A stretch of 64,000 nt of DNA. Origin: Prosopocoilus inquinatus. Its lineage: Eukaryota > Arthropoda > Insecta > Coleoptera > Lucanidae. Where the stretch lies: contig CM069876.1 in assembly GCA_036172665.1 (NCBI GenBank), forward strand, positions 47,213,001 to 47,277,000, read 5' to 3'. The notes under the pieces are model-generated. The model saw only the letters and a list, made by a program, of their open reading frames with translations. It was not told the origin of the DNA and did not search any database. Positions within the stretch are counted from its first letter, which is position 1; each line of letters begins with the position of its first letter. The position numbers were made by a program, and so were the translations under genes. This document shows, one piece after another, positions 11,492-22,355 of this stretch.

Positions 11492-12344
11492 ATGTTCTGG
11501 AATTTCTGCGTCTGCTGGAACTAAACCGAGGAAGCAAGACTCTCCTTTTGACGAAGATAAACCCGATTACGTATGGTTAAATGATGACGTCCAGTTAATG
11601 GAAGATGATCCTTTCCATTACAAATTCCAACCAATCGGAAGCAAGGAGGCCCATCACAAAAATAAAAAGCCTTTCAACTGTCAGGTTTGCAATTACGAAG
11701 CAGTGAAAGGCGAAGATTTAAAAAAGCACATGTTAACACACGCCGACGAGATGCGCCGCTTCGTCTGCGACCGTTGCGCCTACAAGTGCCACGCGGTCTC
11801 GATTTTAAAGCTGCACATGCGGAAGCACACCGGCGAGAAACCGTTCGCTTGCGACCTGTGCGCCAAGAAATTCAACCTGCTCGCGAACATGAAAAGGCAC
11901 AGGCTGACGCACACCGGCGAGAAAAAGTTCGTTTGCGACGTGTGCGGTCACAAGAGCCGGCGCTCGTCGGACCTGAAGCTCCACTTGGCGACGCACAAAA
12001 GCGAAAAGCCGATCGGCTGTGCCATTTGCGATTTTAAGTGCGCCAGAGCTTCGTACCTGAAGAAGCACATGCTGACGCACACCGGCGAGAAAAACTACAA
12101 GTGCCATCTTTGCGCTTACGAATGCAGTCAATTCGGAAATTTAAGGTCGCACTTGTCCACGCACACCGACGAGAGGCCTTTTAAGTGCGCGCGTTGCGAA
12201 TACACGAGCAAGACGGCCCGGTATTTGAAACTGCACATGCGAGTGCATTCCGATGAGAAGCCGTTTAAGTGTAAACATTGCAAATACGCGTCTAAGTTTC
12301 AAGGAAATTTACAGAAACATTTGACAACGCACGGAAGGGAGTAG
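11492..12344 (+). CDS. C2H2 zinc-finger protein terminal exon, 8 fingers (unit 6)
   Basis: 283 residues starting CSGISASAG. The linker carries KPDYVWLNDDVQLME and FQPIGSKEA, followed by the basic HHKNKKP. Eight intact fingers correspond one to one with unit 5, and here the last finger keeps His (LQKHLTTH). Order: CQVC, CDRC, CDLCAKKF, CDVC, CAIC, CHLC, CARC, CKHC. Canonical Phe cores sit only in CAKKF; the others use Cys, Ser or Ala. AATAAA is at 12371-12376. No start codon lies between the acceptor and the fingers except the TTG-type frame extension into the intron. Confidence 0.9.
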
Positions 12345-12745
12345 TAGTAAGCAAAAAATTGAATTTATTGAATAAATAAATAAAAGAATTTTTTCTTTAA
12401 ATAACCAACATGTCAAGGTCAACCCAACCAAGCAAGGAACGCAAATCAAACTCTCAGCTCAACTTATCTCTCTCCAACATTTTAAGCTGGAGAGAGATAA
12501 GTTGAGCTGAGAAAGTTGGAGAGAGATAAGTTGAGCTGAGAGCTTGAGAGAACAAAATATTGTGAAGCGAGACTCAAAAATATTAAAACACTAACCCCAC
12601 CCCCCAAAGAAAAAAACATAGAAGTCAATTGTAATTAAGTTCAACCCTAGTAAACTTAACCTAACTTACCATAACCCAAGAAAAATTTAAAACTCAAAAA
12701 ATCGATCGAAACTTAAATAGAACGCAAAGTTCAAAATAATTAATA
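12345..12745. repeat. 3' flank of unit 6, paired with that of unit 5
   Basis: Counterpart of 8893-9250. It also contains the hairpin at 12451-12542, which the unit 5 flank lacks. Confidence 0.55.
12451..12542. repeat. Perfect 28-bp inverted repeat with a second 3' copy
   Basis: Bases 12451-12478 are exactly complementary to 12515-12542, and 24 of these bases recur at 12488-12511. The left arm can therefore pair with either right copy. The sequence is rich in GAGAGATAAGTTGAGCTGAG. Confidence 0.75.
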
Positions 12746-13504
12746 AAGTTCAAAACAACACAAAAAGTTATAATCCAATTGGATTTTAAGGCCAATCCCG
12801 TTCAACTCAACTCAACCCACTTTAAAAAAAAAGATCAAAAACAAACTATAATTAGGAAAAATTTTGAAATTGAGACTCAACAGTAACCAACTCGTTTTAC
12901 CACGTCAGTCAGAGTTTTCAACCCTTCGGTTGATAATTCTTGTGTAAAAAAAGTGCTTCAGTTACTTACATTACATACATGAATACAAAAAAAAAAGAAA
13001 TAAATAAATAACATTTCTTAATAATTTTTTATTTTTATTTTTTATTTGTACCTTTAGGTTAGGCCACTGAATTTTATTTGTTGGTTTAACAATGACTTCC
13101 GTCTCGAAATCAAGGTCACTCTCTACGTTTGCACACGCAGCATTTATGTATGTGCACAGAATATTATTAAAAAGAAAAGCAACCTTAATTCCAGCTTAAA
13201 ATTTTTCAGCTCGAATTAAAGTGTTTTTCTTTTTCACGTTTGGTTCTACCGCTGACGATAAAATGATAAAGAAAGAAGTTTTATCCTTACGTTACGCTGT
13301 ATCTTGTTGCGTTCTGGTTGATTGTAAAAAAAAAAAAATTACGAATAAAAGCAAAACATTTCTTCATAAAACAAATAAAAATGCAAAACATTCGAAGAAA
13401 ATAATAATAATAGACATTGAATATGAAATTTACAGATGAAAGGAAAGAGGTAATCGCGACGTTTAACGCAAGAAGAGAGACGAAAAAAGGAAAATCAAAA
13501 ACAA
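12746..13504. other. AT-rich spacer
   Basis: No gene seen. It has low-complexity A and T runs and one TCAAGGTCA near 13104. The small frame at 13221-13439 is lysine-rich and unsupported. Confidence 0.4.
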
Positions 13505-14890
13505 AATAAAAATGAACTCAAGGTCAACTCAAGCCAAATTAGGATTCAATTCAAGAAAGCAATTAAAAAAAAAATAATGTAAACCAACAAAAAACAAAAT
13601 TAAAAATCAGTTAGAATTTTAAAAATATCAAGATTGAATAAAAATGATCTCAAGGTCAACCCAACCGAAATAAAGATTCAATCCAAGAAAACAATTTAAA
13701 AAAAATAATTGAAACCAACAAAAAACAAAATAAAAATGAACTCAAGGTCAACCCAACCCAAATAAAGATTCAATCCAAGAAAACAATTTTAAAAAAATAA
13801 ATGAAACCAACAAAAAACAAAATAAAAATGAACTCAGGGTCAACCCAACCCAAATTAAGATTCAATTCAAGAAAACAATTAAAAAGAAAATAATGTAAAC
13901 CAACAAAAAACAAAATTAAAAATCAGTTAGAATTTTAAAAATATTAAGATTCAATAAAAAATGATCTCAAGGTCAACCCAACCGAAATAAAGATTCAATC
14001 CAAGAAAACTATTTAAAAAAAATAATGTAAACCAACAAAAAGCAAAATTAAAAATCAGTTAGAATTTTAAAAATATTAAGATTCAATAAGAATGATCTCA
14101 AGGTCAACCCAACCGAAATAAAGATTCAATCCAAGAAAACAATTAAAAAAAAATAATTGAAACCAACAAAAAACAAAATAAAAATGAACTCAAGGTCAAC
14201 CCAACCCAAATTAAGATTCAATTCAAGAAAACAATTTAAAAAGAATAATGTAAACCAACAAAAAACAAAATTAAAAATCAGTTAGAATTTAAAAAATATT
14301 AAAATTGAATAAAAATGATCTCAAGGTCAACCCAACCGAAATAAAGATTCAATCCAAGAAAACAATTTAAAAAAAATAATTGAAACCAACAAAAAACAAA
14401 ATAAAAATGAACTCAGGGTCAACCCAACCCAAATTAAGATTCAATTCAAGAAAACAATTTAAAAAAAAATAATGTAAACCAACAAAAAACAAAATTAAAA
14501 ATCAGTTAGAATTTTAAAAATATTAAGATTCAATAAGAATGATCTCAAGGTCAACCCAACCGAAATAAAGATTCAATCCAAGAAAACAATTTAAAAGAAA
14601 ATAATTGAAACCAACAAAAAACAAAATTAATTAACAGAATATTAAAAATATTAAGATTCAACAGAAATGAACTCAAGGTCAAACGAACGTAACTGAAGTC
14701 AACATAATTCCAACCTAACCCAATTGAACTCAATCTACATGTCCCTCACGGAAGAAAAAAAATTTTTTAATTAAATAAGAGTATTAAATGCAATAAAAAT
14801 CAACTCAAGGTCAACCCTACTCAATAGAAGTGAGCCCAAATCAAGAAAAACACAGAGAGAAAATTTTTAAAAATGTCGGGAATATCCGCG
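13505..14890. repeat. A-rich tandem array with TCAAGGTCAACCCAACC
   Basis: About 90-130 bp units combine TCAAGGTCAACCCAACC, AAGATTCAATCCAAGAAAAC, AATTTAAAAAAAATAA and AAACCAACAAAAAACAAAA. Two subtypes alternate (ACCGAAATAAAG and ACCCAAATTAAG), giving a higher-order period of about 220 bp. About ten units are visible. TCAAGGTCA occurs in nearly all; two have CAGGGTCA. Confidence 0.75.
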
Positions 14891-15053
14891 GACGAATTTC
14901 GAACGAACCCAGTCGTTAAACAAATGACGATCACCCGCCAAAGCAGAAGAATTAAAGAAGGAATGTAAACTTGTTCATTTTTATTTATTATTAAGTGGTA
15001 AATGTCTAATCGGGGTATTTCTCTCTTTATTTTTCTAGTCGCACGCGTTATCT

Positions 15054-15092
15054 GAGGATGTCGAGTTAAACTTTTACCAAACTGGTATATTA
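15054..15092 (+). promoter_or_regulatory. Conserved intron element, copy a (unit 7, outer)
   Basis: GAGGATGTCGAGTTAAAC, then CTTTTACCAAACTGGTATAT. Preceded by a pyrimidine tract ending TTTTTCTAG. It is separated from copy b by a duplicated 240-bp segment. Confidence 0.6.
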
Positions 15093-15111
15093 CTAAATAT
15101 ATGTTTTTTTT

Positions 15112-15350
15112 TATACGATTTTAAACGACGAAATACGAATAATGCGAAGATCGAAAATTGGTGAGTTGGTAACGCTGGTATGATGACGGCACAGCTTTCT
15201 CCAGGGGCTTTTATTACATCTCGATGAAACGCACCTCGCCACCCATGGACGTCCTTGAGCACTAGAACGTTGCGTTGATAAAGTAGAACACGCTGTTATC
15301 ATACTGACGCGACGGCGACGTTAGTAGAAAGTTATTTTAATTTAAGACAA
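15112..15350. repeat. Duplicated GC-richer intron segment, copy 1
   Basis: Nearly identical (about a dozen differences over 240 bases by eye) to 21935-22175, and likewise between an outer and an inner conserved intron element. It contains TCTCCAGGGGCTTTTATTAC and GCCACCCATGGACGTCCTTG. Minus-strand frames of about 62 codons occur in both copies but no protein family is recognised. Confidence 0.75.
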
Positions 15351-15388
15351 GTATCGCAAAAAAATTTCCTTTGACAGCTATTATATTT

Positions 15389-15427
15389 GAGGATGTTGAG
15401 TTAAACTTTTACCAAACCGGTATATTA
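15389..15427 (+). promoter_or_regulatory. Conserved intron element, copy b (unit 7, inner)
   Basis: GAGGATGTTGAGTTAAAC, then TTTTACCAAACCGGTATATT, ending 72 bases before the unit 7 exon. Confidence 0.65.
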
Positions 15428-15499
15428 ATATTTAAACTAAATATATCTTGCACTTTCTCACTTGTTTTTTTTTTCGTATTAAAGTCATTTTAATTTCAG

Positions 15500-16532
15500 G
15501 TGCCCTGGAAATCTCGAATCCACAATTTCGAAGATAGAAACACTGGAACACGTCGATTTTGAACCTCTTGGCGGCAAACCGAATGACATACTATTAGATG
15601 AAGGGATGAAACAATTGGTTTGGGATAACACGAGCCAACCAATCGGAAGCACAGAGCATTTGAAAATCGTTTCCAACGAGGAACTCATCACTTGTAAGAT
15701 TTGTGATCACAAATTCCTGTTACGCAGATATCTGTACAGACACATGTTGACCCATGCCGATGTGAAGTCGTTCGTCTGCGTACCTTGCGGTTACAAATGC
15801 AGAAACATGTGGACTTTGAAAGAGCACATGCGAACCCATACCGACGAGACGCCTCACTGCTGTAAAATCTGCGATTACAAAACTCGACATTCCGCCGGCT
15901 TGAAACATCACATGTTAACGCATACCGACGGCAAGCGGTTTATTTGCGATCGTTGCGGTGATAAATTCTACGTGGAAGCGGTCTTGAGGCGGCACATGCT
16001 GAAGCACACCAGCGAGAAACCGTTCGGTTGCGACCTGTGCGCCAAAAAATTCAACCATCTCGACAGCATGAAAAGGCACAGGCTGACGCACACCGGCGAG
16101 AAAAAATTCGTCTGCGACGTGTGTGGGCATAAGACTAACCGTTCGTCGAATCTGAAGCTCCATATGGTAACGCATCAAGAGGAGAAGCCGATCGAGTGCA
16201 CCATCTGCGATTTTAAATGCGCCAGGCTTACGTACCTTAAGAAGCACATGCTGACGCACACCGGCGAGAAACACTACAAGTGCCACCTTTGCAGTTACGA
16301 GTGCAGTCAATTCGGGAATTTAAAGTCGCACTTGTTAACGCACACCGACGAGAAATCGTTTAAGTGCGATCGCTGTGAATACGCGTGCAAAACGGCCAGA
16401 TATTTGAAGCTGCACATGCGGGTGCATTCCGATGAGAAGCCGTTCAAATGTAAACATTGCAAATACGCGTCTAAGTTTCAAGGTAATTTACAGAAACATA
16501 TGACGACGCACGAAAAAATTGCTCTTGCGTAA
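15500..16532 (+). CDS. C2H2 zinc-finger protein terminal exon, 10 fingers (unit 7)
   Basis: 343 residues from TTTAATTTCAG|G, starting CPGNLESTISK. The linker (residues 1-65) has TLEHVDFEPLG, ILLDEGMKQLVWDN and TSQPIGSTEH, conserved through unit 14. Ten fingers: CKIC, CVPC, CKIC, CDRC, CDLCAKKF, CDVC, CTIC, CHLC, CDRC, CKHC, ending THEKIALA. Met at 15606 is an apparent start, but paralogous units 8, 11 and 12 have Thr there, so I start at the acceptor. Finger order from the fifth onward matches units 5 and 6, with extra N-terminal fingers. AATAAA is at 16867-16872. Confidence 0.9.
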
Positions 16533-16632
16533 AAGCACGCGTCGTCCTATTCAGATGAGAATACTGCCTAATTTGGTTGCATGGTTTATTTAAAAATTCA
16601 TGGAATTATACAAGGTGATTCGTAATAAGCAG

Positions 16633-16770
16633 GCAACGGAATTATATATTTTGTTCGATTAAATACAAACGAGGCGGCAAACGTATAACGCTGCAGCGAC
16701 GTGTGAATGCACACACGCTGCGTTGCCGCCTCGTTCGAATTAAACCGAACAAAATGTATAATTCCGTTCT
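16633..16770. mobile_element. Small foldback MITE (~138 bp)
   Basis: GCAACGGAATTATATATTTT at the left is complementary to the right end, and the centre (CGAGGCGGCAAACG... and ...GTTGCCGCCTCGTT) continues the inverted repeat. A partial copy is at 60391-60475. Confidence 0.75.
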
Positions 16771-17394
16771 CTAATAATAAGCGTCCGACAATTATATTAT
16801 CAAGATTATTATTTAAATAACGTTAGGCCATATTTACTAAGATTATGGAAGGACGCCGTTGCAGAAAATAAATTTTTCAGAGACATTTGGAAAATTACTA
16901 TTTTTAGGGCCGATTTTGTAAATTTAAAGTTACTTTAACCTAAAAAATTGTTTTGTTTCTCCTCTTAAAGTTTGATTATGAAAACGACTATAAATAAAAA
17001 AATTTTGAAAACCGTTTGAAAATGTGACGCGAAATGTGCTTTAAAAATCGGGTTGGCCGACTGTTTATAGTTTATAGAAACTGTGTCAGTGTGTCGACAA
17101 AAGCCGAACGTTATGTGATGTGACTTACTTTTATAATAAAATTTTCATTAACTGCTATTATTATTAAAAAAAAAGAAACAAATAAATAAAGATTGTCACT
17201 TGAATGAAGTGAAAATATTATTGCAGCGTTTTGAATTTGTCATTTAAAAATGCTACGCTATTAGTGACGAAATCACCGCAAGTTGGTAACACTGGAATTA
17301 ATTACTAACGGCCTAAAAGGCGGCGGCCTTGATAAGTGAGAGATGCCAGTGAGACATTTCTCTCTTCTTTATTTTTCTAGTCGCACGCGTTGTT
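16771..17394. other. 3' flank of unit 7 and start of unit 8 intron
   Basis: AATAAA at 16867-16872. After AT-rich DNA comes TTAATTACTAACGGCC at about 17297, also found before units 9, 11 and 12, followed by a pyrimidine tract ending TTTTTCTAG. I see no coding sequence. Confidence 0.4.
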
Positions 17395-17436
17395 TGAGGT
17401 TGAGTCGAGTTAAACTTTTACCAAACCGGTATATTA
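17395..17436 (+). promoter_or_regulatory. Conserved intron element, copy c (unit 8)
   Basis: GAGGTTGAGTCGAGTTAAAC, then TTTTACCAAACCGGTATATT. It has a three-base insertion near the 5' end and ends 84 bases before the exon. Confidence 0.65.
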
Positions 17437-17520
17437 CTAAATATGTTTTGCACTTTCTCATTCGTTTTTTTTTTTTTTTTTAGTGCAGAGTACTAAGTAC
17501 TAAAGTCATTTTAATTTCAG

Positions 17521-18565
17521 ATGCCCTGGAAATCCTCCTGATTCTACAATTACGAAGATAAAAACGCCGGAACCCGATGACGTACTGTTAGGTGAAGAGA
17601 CGAAGCAGTTCGTTCGGGATGACACGAGCCAACCAATCAAAAGCACCGAGCACAGGAAGACCAGTTCCAAGGAAAAGCCCGTCACCTGTGAGATTTGCGA
17701 TTATAGATTCCCGTGCCGCGCAAGCCTTAAAAGACACATGCTGACCCACACCGACGAAAAGCCGTTCGCTTGCGAACACTGCAGTTACAAATGCAGAAAC
17801 CTCTGGAACTTGAAACAGCACGTGCGAAGACACACCGACGAGATGCCTTACTGCTGCAGCATTTGCGGTCACAAGTGCCGACAGTCCTCAAGCTTGAAAC
17901 ACCACATGTCAACGCACACCGACGACAAGAAGTTCGTTTGCGATCGTTGCGGTTACAAGTGCTACTTAGAATCGGTCTTGAAGCGCCACATGCAGAAGCA
18001 CACCAGCGAGAAACAGTTCAGTTGCGACCTGTGCGCCAAAAAGTTTAACCTTCTCGGCAACATGAAAAGGCACAGGCTGACGCACGCCGGCGAGAAGAGG
18101 TTCGTTTGCGACGTGTGCGGGTACAAGACTAACCGTTCGTCGGATCTGAAGCTCCATTTGGCGACGCACAAAGGCGAGAAACCGATCAAGTGTATGATCT
18201 GCGATTTTAAGTGCGCCAGGCCTTCGTACCTGAAGAGGCACATGCGGACCCACACCGGCGAGAAACGCCACAAGTGCCATCTTTGCGGTTACGAATGCAG
18301 CCAATTCGGAAATTTAAGCTCGCACTTGTTGACGCACTCCGACGAGAAGCCGTTCAAGTGCGAACGTTGCAAATACGCGTGCAAAACGGCAAGATATTTG
18401 AAACTGCACATGCGAGTGCATTCCGATGAGAAGCCGTTTAAATGTAAACATTGCAAATATGCGTCCAAGTTTCAAGGTAATTTACAGAAACATATGACGA
18501 CGCACGGAAAAACTGCTCTTGTGTCAAAGCGTGCGCCGTCCTATTCAGATGAGAATTCTGCCTAA
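17521..18565 (+). CDS. C2H2 zinc-finger protein terminal exon, 10 fingers (unit 8)
   Basis: 347 residues, starting CPGNPPDSTITK. The linker has lost the LEHVDFEPL block but keeps DDVLLGEETKQFVRDD and SQPIKSTEH. There is no in-frame ATG before 17738, which is inside finger 1: the Met used in units 7, 10 and 14 is Thr here. This is strong evidence for an upstream start codon. Ten fingers: CEIC, CEHC, CSIC, CDRC, CDLCAKKF, CDVC, CMIC, CHLC, CERC, CKHC. After the last finger it reads on 18 residues (SKRAPSYSDENSA), whereas unit 7 stops earlier in the same DNA. AATAAA is at 18684-18689. Confidence 0.9.
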
Positions 18566-19222
18566 TTCGGTTAAGTAGGTTATTTGAAATTCGTGGAATT
18601 ATACAAGGTGATTCATCATAAGTGTCCGACCTGTTAGGGTCGGGGCGTACTTACTAAGGTCTTGCAAGCACGTTATTGCAAGGAATAAATTTATCAGAGG
18701 TATTTCGAAAATCAACCTCTTTAGAATCTAAAATGGAAAACGGGAACGGTTTGGATAGGTGATGCGAAATGTGGTTTAAAAATCGGGTTGACTATCTGTT
18801 TATAAAAAAAAAACTTGTTGCAAATCGTTATTGATTGTAGTGAATCCCTCGAGTAGCCTCTGTCCAGCTGTTTCGGCCTTAGTTGGGGCGTCATCAGCAG
18901 AAGCATAGCTCGAGTGTTCCACTACCAACAAAACAAAAAACGAATGTTATGTGATGTAACTTACTTTTATAATAAAATTTCCATTGATTGCTGTTATTTA
19001 ATAAAATTATATAAGCAAAAAAATATGTCTATTTAAACGAGGTGAAAACATTTTACACATCGGTGCAACTGTCATTTAAAAACGCTACACTTATTGACGA
19101 AATCATTTCAAATTGGCAACAGTGGTATTAATTACTAACGGCCTAGCGGACGACGGCCTAAACAAGTGAAAATGGCCGGTGATATTTCTCTCTTTTATAT
19201 TTTTCTACTAGTTGCACGCCTT
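18566..19222. other. 3' flank of unit 8 and intron before unit 9
   Basis: AATAAA at 18684-18689, the hammerhead-like sequence at 18848-18914, and the shared TTAATTACTAACGGCC block near 19130. Nothing else is recognised. Confidence 0.4.
18848..18914 (-). ncRNA. Hammerhead-ribozyme-like motif (type I), copy 1
   Basis: On the minus strand, CUGAUGA (18891-18897) and GAAAC (GAAA at 18871-18874) flank a GCC/GGC stem II. Outside them CUCGAG...UUCUG and CAGAGGCUACUCGAG can pair as stem I. The short ACAG/CUG stem III is typical of retrotransposon type I hammerheads. The base expected to be U before the cleavage site is G (CUGGA), so this copy is probably inactive. Confidence 0.45.
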
Positions 19223-19257
19223 ATGTCGAGTTTAACTTTTACCAAACCGGTATATTA
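19223..19257 (+). promoter_or_regulatory. Conserved intron element, copy d (unit 9)
   Basis: Truncated at the 5' side: ATGTCGAGTTTAAC, then TTTTACCAAACCGGTATATT. It ends 52 bases before the exon, the shortest spacing of the set. Confidence 0.6.
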
Positions 19258-19309
19258 ATATTTGTTTTTTTTTTTTTTTTAGTAAGTACTGAAATTATTT
19301 TAATTTCAG

Positions 19310-20411
19310 ATGCTCCGGAAATAGTGAATCTACAATTTCGAAAATAAAAACGCTCGAACACGTCGATTTTGAACCTCTTAGAGGCGTGTCCAAAGACATA
19401 ATGTTAGGTGAAGGGATGACGCAATCCGTCTGCGATAATAAGAGACAACCAATCGTAATCACGGAACACATGAAGGTCAGTTCCAACAAGAAGTTTGTCA
19501 CCTGTGAGATTTGCGGTTACAAATGCGCAAACCTCAAGAGACACTTGTTGACCCACACCGACGTGAAACCGTTCGCATGCGAACATTGCGGTTACAAATG
19601 CAAGAACGCGTGGAATTTGAAACAGCACATGCGAAAACACACCGGCGAGATGCCTTACTGCTGTAAAACCTGCGATTACAAAACACGACAATCCGGAAGC
19701 TTGAAACAGCACATGTTAACGCACGCCGACGACAAGCAGTTCATTTGCGATCGCTGCGGTTACAAATACTACGCAGAAGCGGCCTTGAGAATGCACATGC
19801 GGAAGCACACCAGCGAGAAACCGTTCGGCTGCGACCTGTGCCCCCAAAAATTTAGGCATTCGGAAAATTTGAAGCGACACATGCTCTCGCACACCGGCGT
19901 GAAGCCGTTCGGTTGTGAGGTTTGCCATCAGAAATTTCCACGCTTAGAGAATTTGCAGCGCCACATGTTGAGGCATAGCGACGTGAAGCCGCACAAGTGC
20001 GCCCTGTGCGATTATAAATGCAAGCAAATCGCGTATTTGAGGCGACACATGTTGACGCACACCGGCGAGAAACCCTTCAAATGCAATCTATGCGCTTACG
20101 AAGGCAGCGTGGCTGGAAATTTAAGGTTGCACATGTTGACGCACACCGACGAGAAGTCCTTTAAATGCGAGCGCTGCGAATACGTGTGCAAGACGGCCAG
20201 ATATTTGAAGTTGCACATGCGAGTGCACTCGGATGAGAAGCCGTTTAAGTGCGACCTTTGCGAATATGCCTCAAAGTTTCAGGGCAACTTGCAGAAACAT
20301 ATGACGACTCACGAGACTCTCCTCAAGTGCAATGTTTGTGAATATTCGTGCAAGTTGGCCAAGGATTTAAGGAAGCACGTGTCGACACATGCAAATGACA
20401 ATGCCCCTTGA
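19310..20411 (+). CDS. C2H2 zinc-finger protein terminal exon, 10 fingers plus one shortened (unit 9)
   Basis: 366 residues, starting CSGNSESTISK, with TLEHVDFEPLR and a diverged KRQPIVITEH where others have SQPIGS. Finger 1 (CEICGYKC-ANLKRHLLTH) lacks three residues between the second Cys and first His, so it is probably non-functional. The next fingers are CEHC, CKTC, CDRC, CDLC. From the sixth finger the array differs from unit 8: CEVCHQKFPRLENLQRH, CALC, CNLCAYEGSVAGN, CERC, CDLC and CNVCEYSC. Units 9-12 therefore share a different C-terminal half from units 7, 8, 13 and 14. AATAAA is at 20438-20443. Confidence 0.9.
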
Positions 20412-20463
20412 GCCTTCCGTTTATTTATTTCAGCAAAAATAAAAAGAAGAAAACTAGTAAAAA

Positions 20464-20910
20464 TTTTTTTTTAGAATAATCGTTTCATGTGTTAAAAAGT
20501 TACACGCGATGTTCAAAACTGATTTAAGCAAATAACAAAGGGTCTCCTAATGAAACCGATTTTCGATCACGAATGCTATTTTAAACAACCCTGTAACTGG
20601 GTGAATTATTTTCCAACGAATTCGTGCAATTTGGTCGATTTAATCTGTCAGGTAAAATGTGTTCTGGATAAAGTTCATGCAGAACTCTTCATCCGTCTGC
20701 TTTCAAGTATAATTAATTCCTTCGTATTTCGCAATTTTTAAATTCGCGCGTAACTTTTTAAGGAAGCGTTTTCGGACACATGATTGTAGGAACTTTTTTT
20801 ACGCTTTTGTCCCGTACATCACGTTGGTAAAGTTTGGAGAAACGATTCAGATACACCCTGTATAGTGTCACCAAGCTCGCAACAATCCTGGCTGGGCGTG
20901 GTGTCTGGCG
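20464..20910. repeat. 3' flank duplication, partner of 34400-34770
   Basis: GAAACCGATTTTCGATC, AACAACCCTGTA, GCGCGTxACTTTTTAAGGAAG and TACACCCTGTATAGTGTCA recur in the same order after unit 14, with shorter matches after unit 11 (25740-25870). The segment ends beside a TACACCCTGTATA transposon tip. Confidence 0.65.
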
Positions 20911-21877
20911 CCCTTCTCAAAAAATTTCAAAGATTGGACAGGAATATTTTGAAGGTGGGTTTCAAACGAAAACCAGTGACGTTCGTCAAAAATTAATAAA
21001 AAATGGGCGCCGCCGCGATTTTCGCTTCATAAACAAAATTTCATTTCTATTTATTGTTATTAATAACTGTCAGAACGCGGTGATATACGATTTTAGGCGA
21101 CCAAATACGAGCTCGAGATACAGGAGGTGCTCAATTCGAGGCAAAAGTTAAAAAGAGAATTAAAACTAAAGAATTAAAAATTGTTATTAAATTTCAAATC
21201 GCGATGATGCACGATTTTAGGCGACAAAATACGAATTCGACGTACAGGGGCCTCTATCCGAGGGAAAAAATAAAAAAATACAATAAAAATTAAAGAATTA
21301 AAAGGATTGAAATTTGATGAAGAATCAGCTCAAGGTCAACCCAACCCAAATAAAGTAATTCCGACCTAAATAAATAATTTTACCAAAACAATTTTCAAAC
21401 AAAATCAAGTCCGACACCATCTCAAGGTCAACCCAACCCAACCAAACTGAAACGAGCCCAACTGAAGAAAATACTTTTTCCAAGATTAAAGAAAAGAAAT
21501 TTTTTTTTTTTCTTTAATTTTAAGTTAGCTTGTTTTCTTGATAAAAGTCAAGTCCGACTCCATCTCAAGGTCAATCCAACCCAAGTGAAGTCGACGTACA
21601 CGTGCCCACCCCGAGGAAAATTCCAAAAGAAATGTTAAATATATTAAAATTCAATAAAAATTTAGTGAAGGTCAACCCAACCCAATTGAATTAGGTGAGG
21701 TGAGCCCAACCCAAGAAAACATTTTTAACAGAAATTCTCGCGGACGATTTCAAACAAAAGCAGTCAAAAAAGAAAACAATGGTGTTAATTACTAGCGGCC
21801 CAGCAGGCGGCGACGTAGACAAGTGAGAGTGGCCGATGATATTTCTCTCTTTATTTTTCTAGTCGCACGCGTTATCT
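20911..21877. repeat. Spacer with TCAAGGTCAACCCAACC repeats
   Basis: TCAAGGTCA occurs at about 21330, 21422 and 21569, with a GAAGGTCA variant near 21668. A repeated pair, GATTTTAGGCGACxAAATACGA, lies at about 21088 and 21213. I see no gene; the frame at 20834-21151 spans repeat DNA. Confidence 0.5.
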
Positions 21878-21916
21878 GAGGATGTCGAGTTAAACTTTTA
21901 CCAAACTGGTATATTA
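21878..21916 (+). promoter_or_regulatory. Conserved intron element, copy e (unit 10, outer)
   Basis: Same sequence as copy a, including CAAACTGGTATATTACTAA, and also followed by the 240-bp duplicated segment. Confidence 0.6.
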
Positions 21917-21934
21917 CTAAATATATGTTTTTTT

Positions 21935-22175
21935 TATACGATTTTAAACGATGAAATACGAATAATGCGAAGATCGAAAATTAGTGAGTTGGTAACGCTG
22001 GTGTGATAATGGCACGGCTTTCTCCAGGGGCTTTTATTACATCTCGCTGAAACGCACCTCGCCACCCATGGACGTCCTTGAGCACTAGAACGTTGCATTG
22101 ATAAAGTAGAACACGCTGTTATCATACTGACGCGACGGCGACGTTGGTAGAAAGTTATTTTAATTTAAGACAAGG
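21935..22175. repeat. Duplicated GC-richer intron segment, copy 2
   Basis: Partner of 15112-15350 in the unit 10 intron, in the same orientation and between an outer and an inner conserved element. Confidence 0.75.
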
Positions 22176-22224
22176 ATCGCAGGAAAATTTCCTTTGACAG
22201 CTGTTATTAAAAAAAAAATATTTA

Positions 22225-22263
22225 GAGGATGTTGAGTTAAACTTTTACCAAACCGGTATATTA
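22225..22263 (+). promoter_or_regulatory. Conserved intron element, copy f (unit 10, inner)
   Basis: GAGGATGTTGAGTTAAAC, then TTTTACCAAACCGGTATATT, ending 92 bases before the exon. It shares the T of GATGTTGAG with copy b. Confidence 0.65.
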
Positions 22264-22355
22264 ATATTTAAACTAAATATGTTTTGCACTTTCTCATTTG
22301 CTTTTTTTTTTCTTTTAGTGCAAATTTAGAAGTGCTAAAGTAATTTTAATTTCAG

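Noticed and set aside
13505..14890. A CRISPR-like array
   Set aside because: Regular repeats, but spacers are themselves repetitive and A-rich, and the genome is eukaryotic; a satellite explains it.
15606..15608. In-frame Met (MKQLVWDN) as the true start in units 7, 10 and 14
   Set aside because: Upstream codons stay conserved as protein (TLEHVDFEPLG), and units 8, 11 and 12 have Thr at this place.
20834..21151. 105-codon plus-strand frame
   Set aside because: It spans the duplicated 3' flank and spacer repeats; the partner copy after unit 14 is not open.
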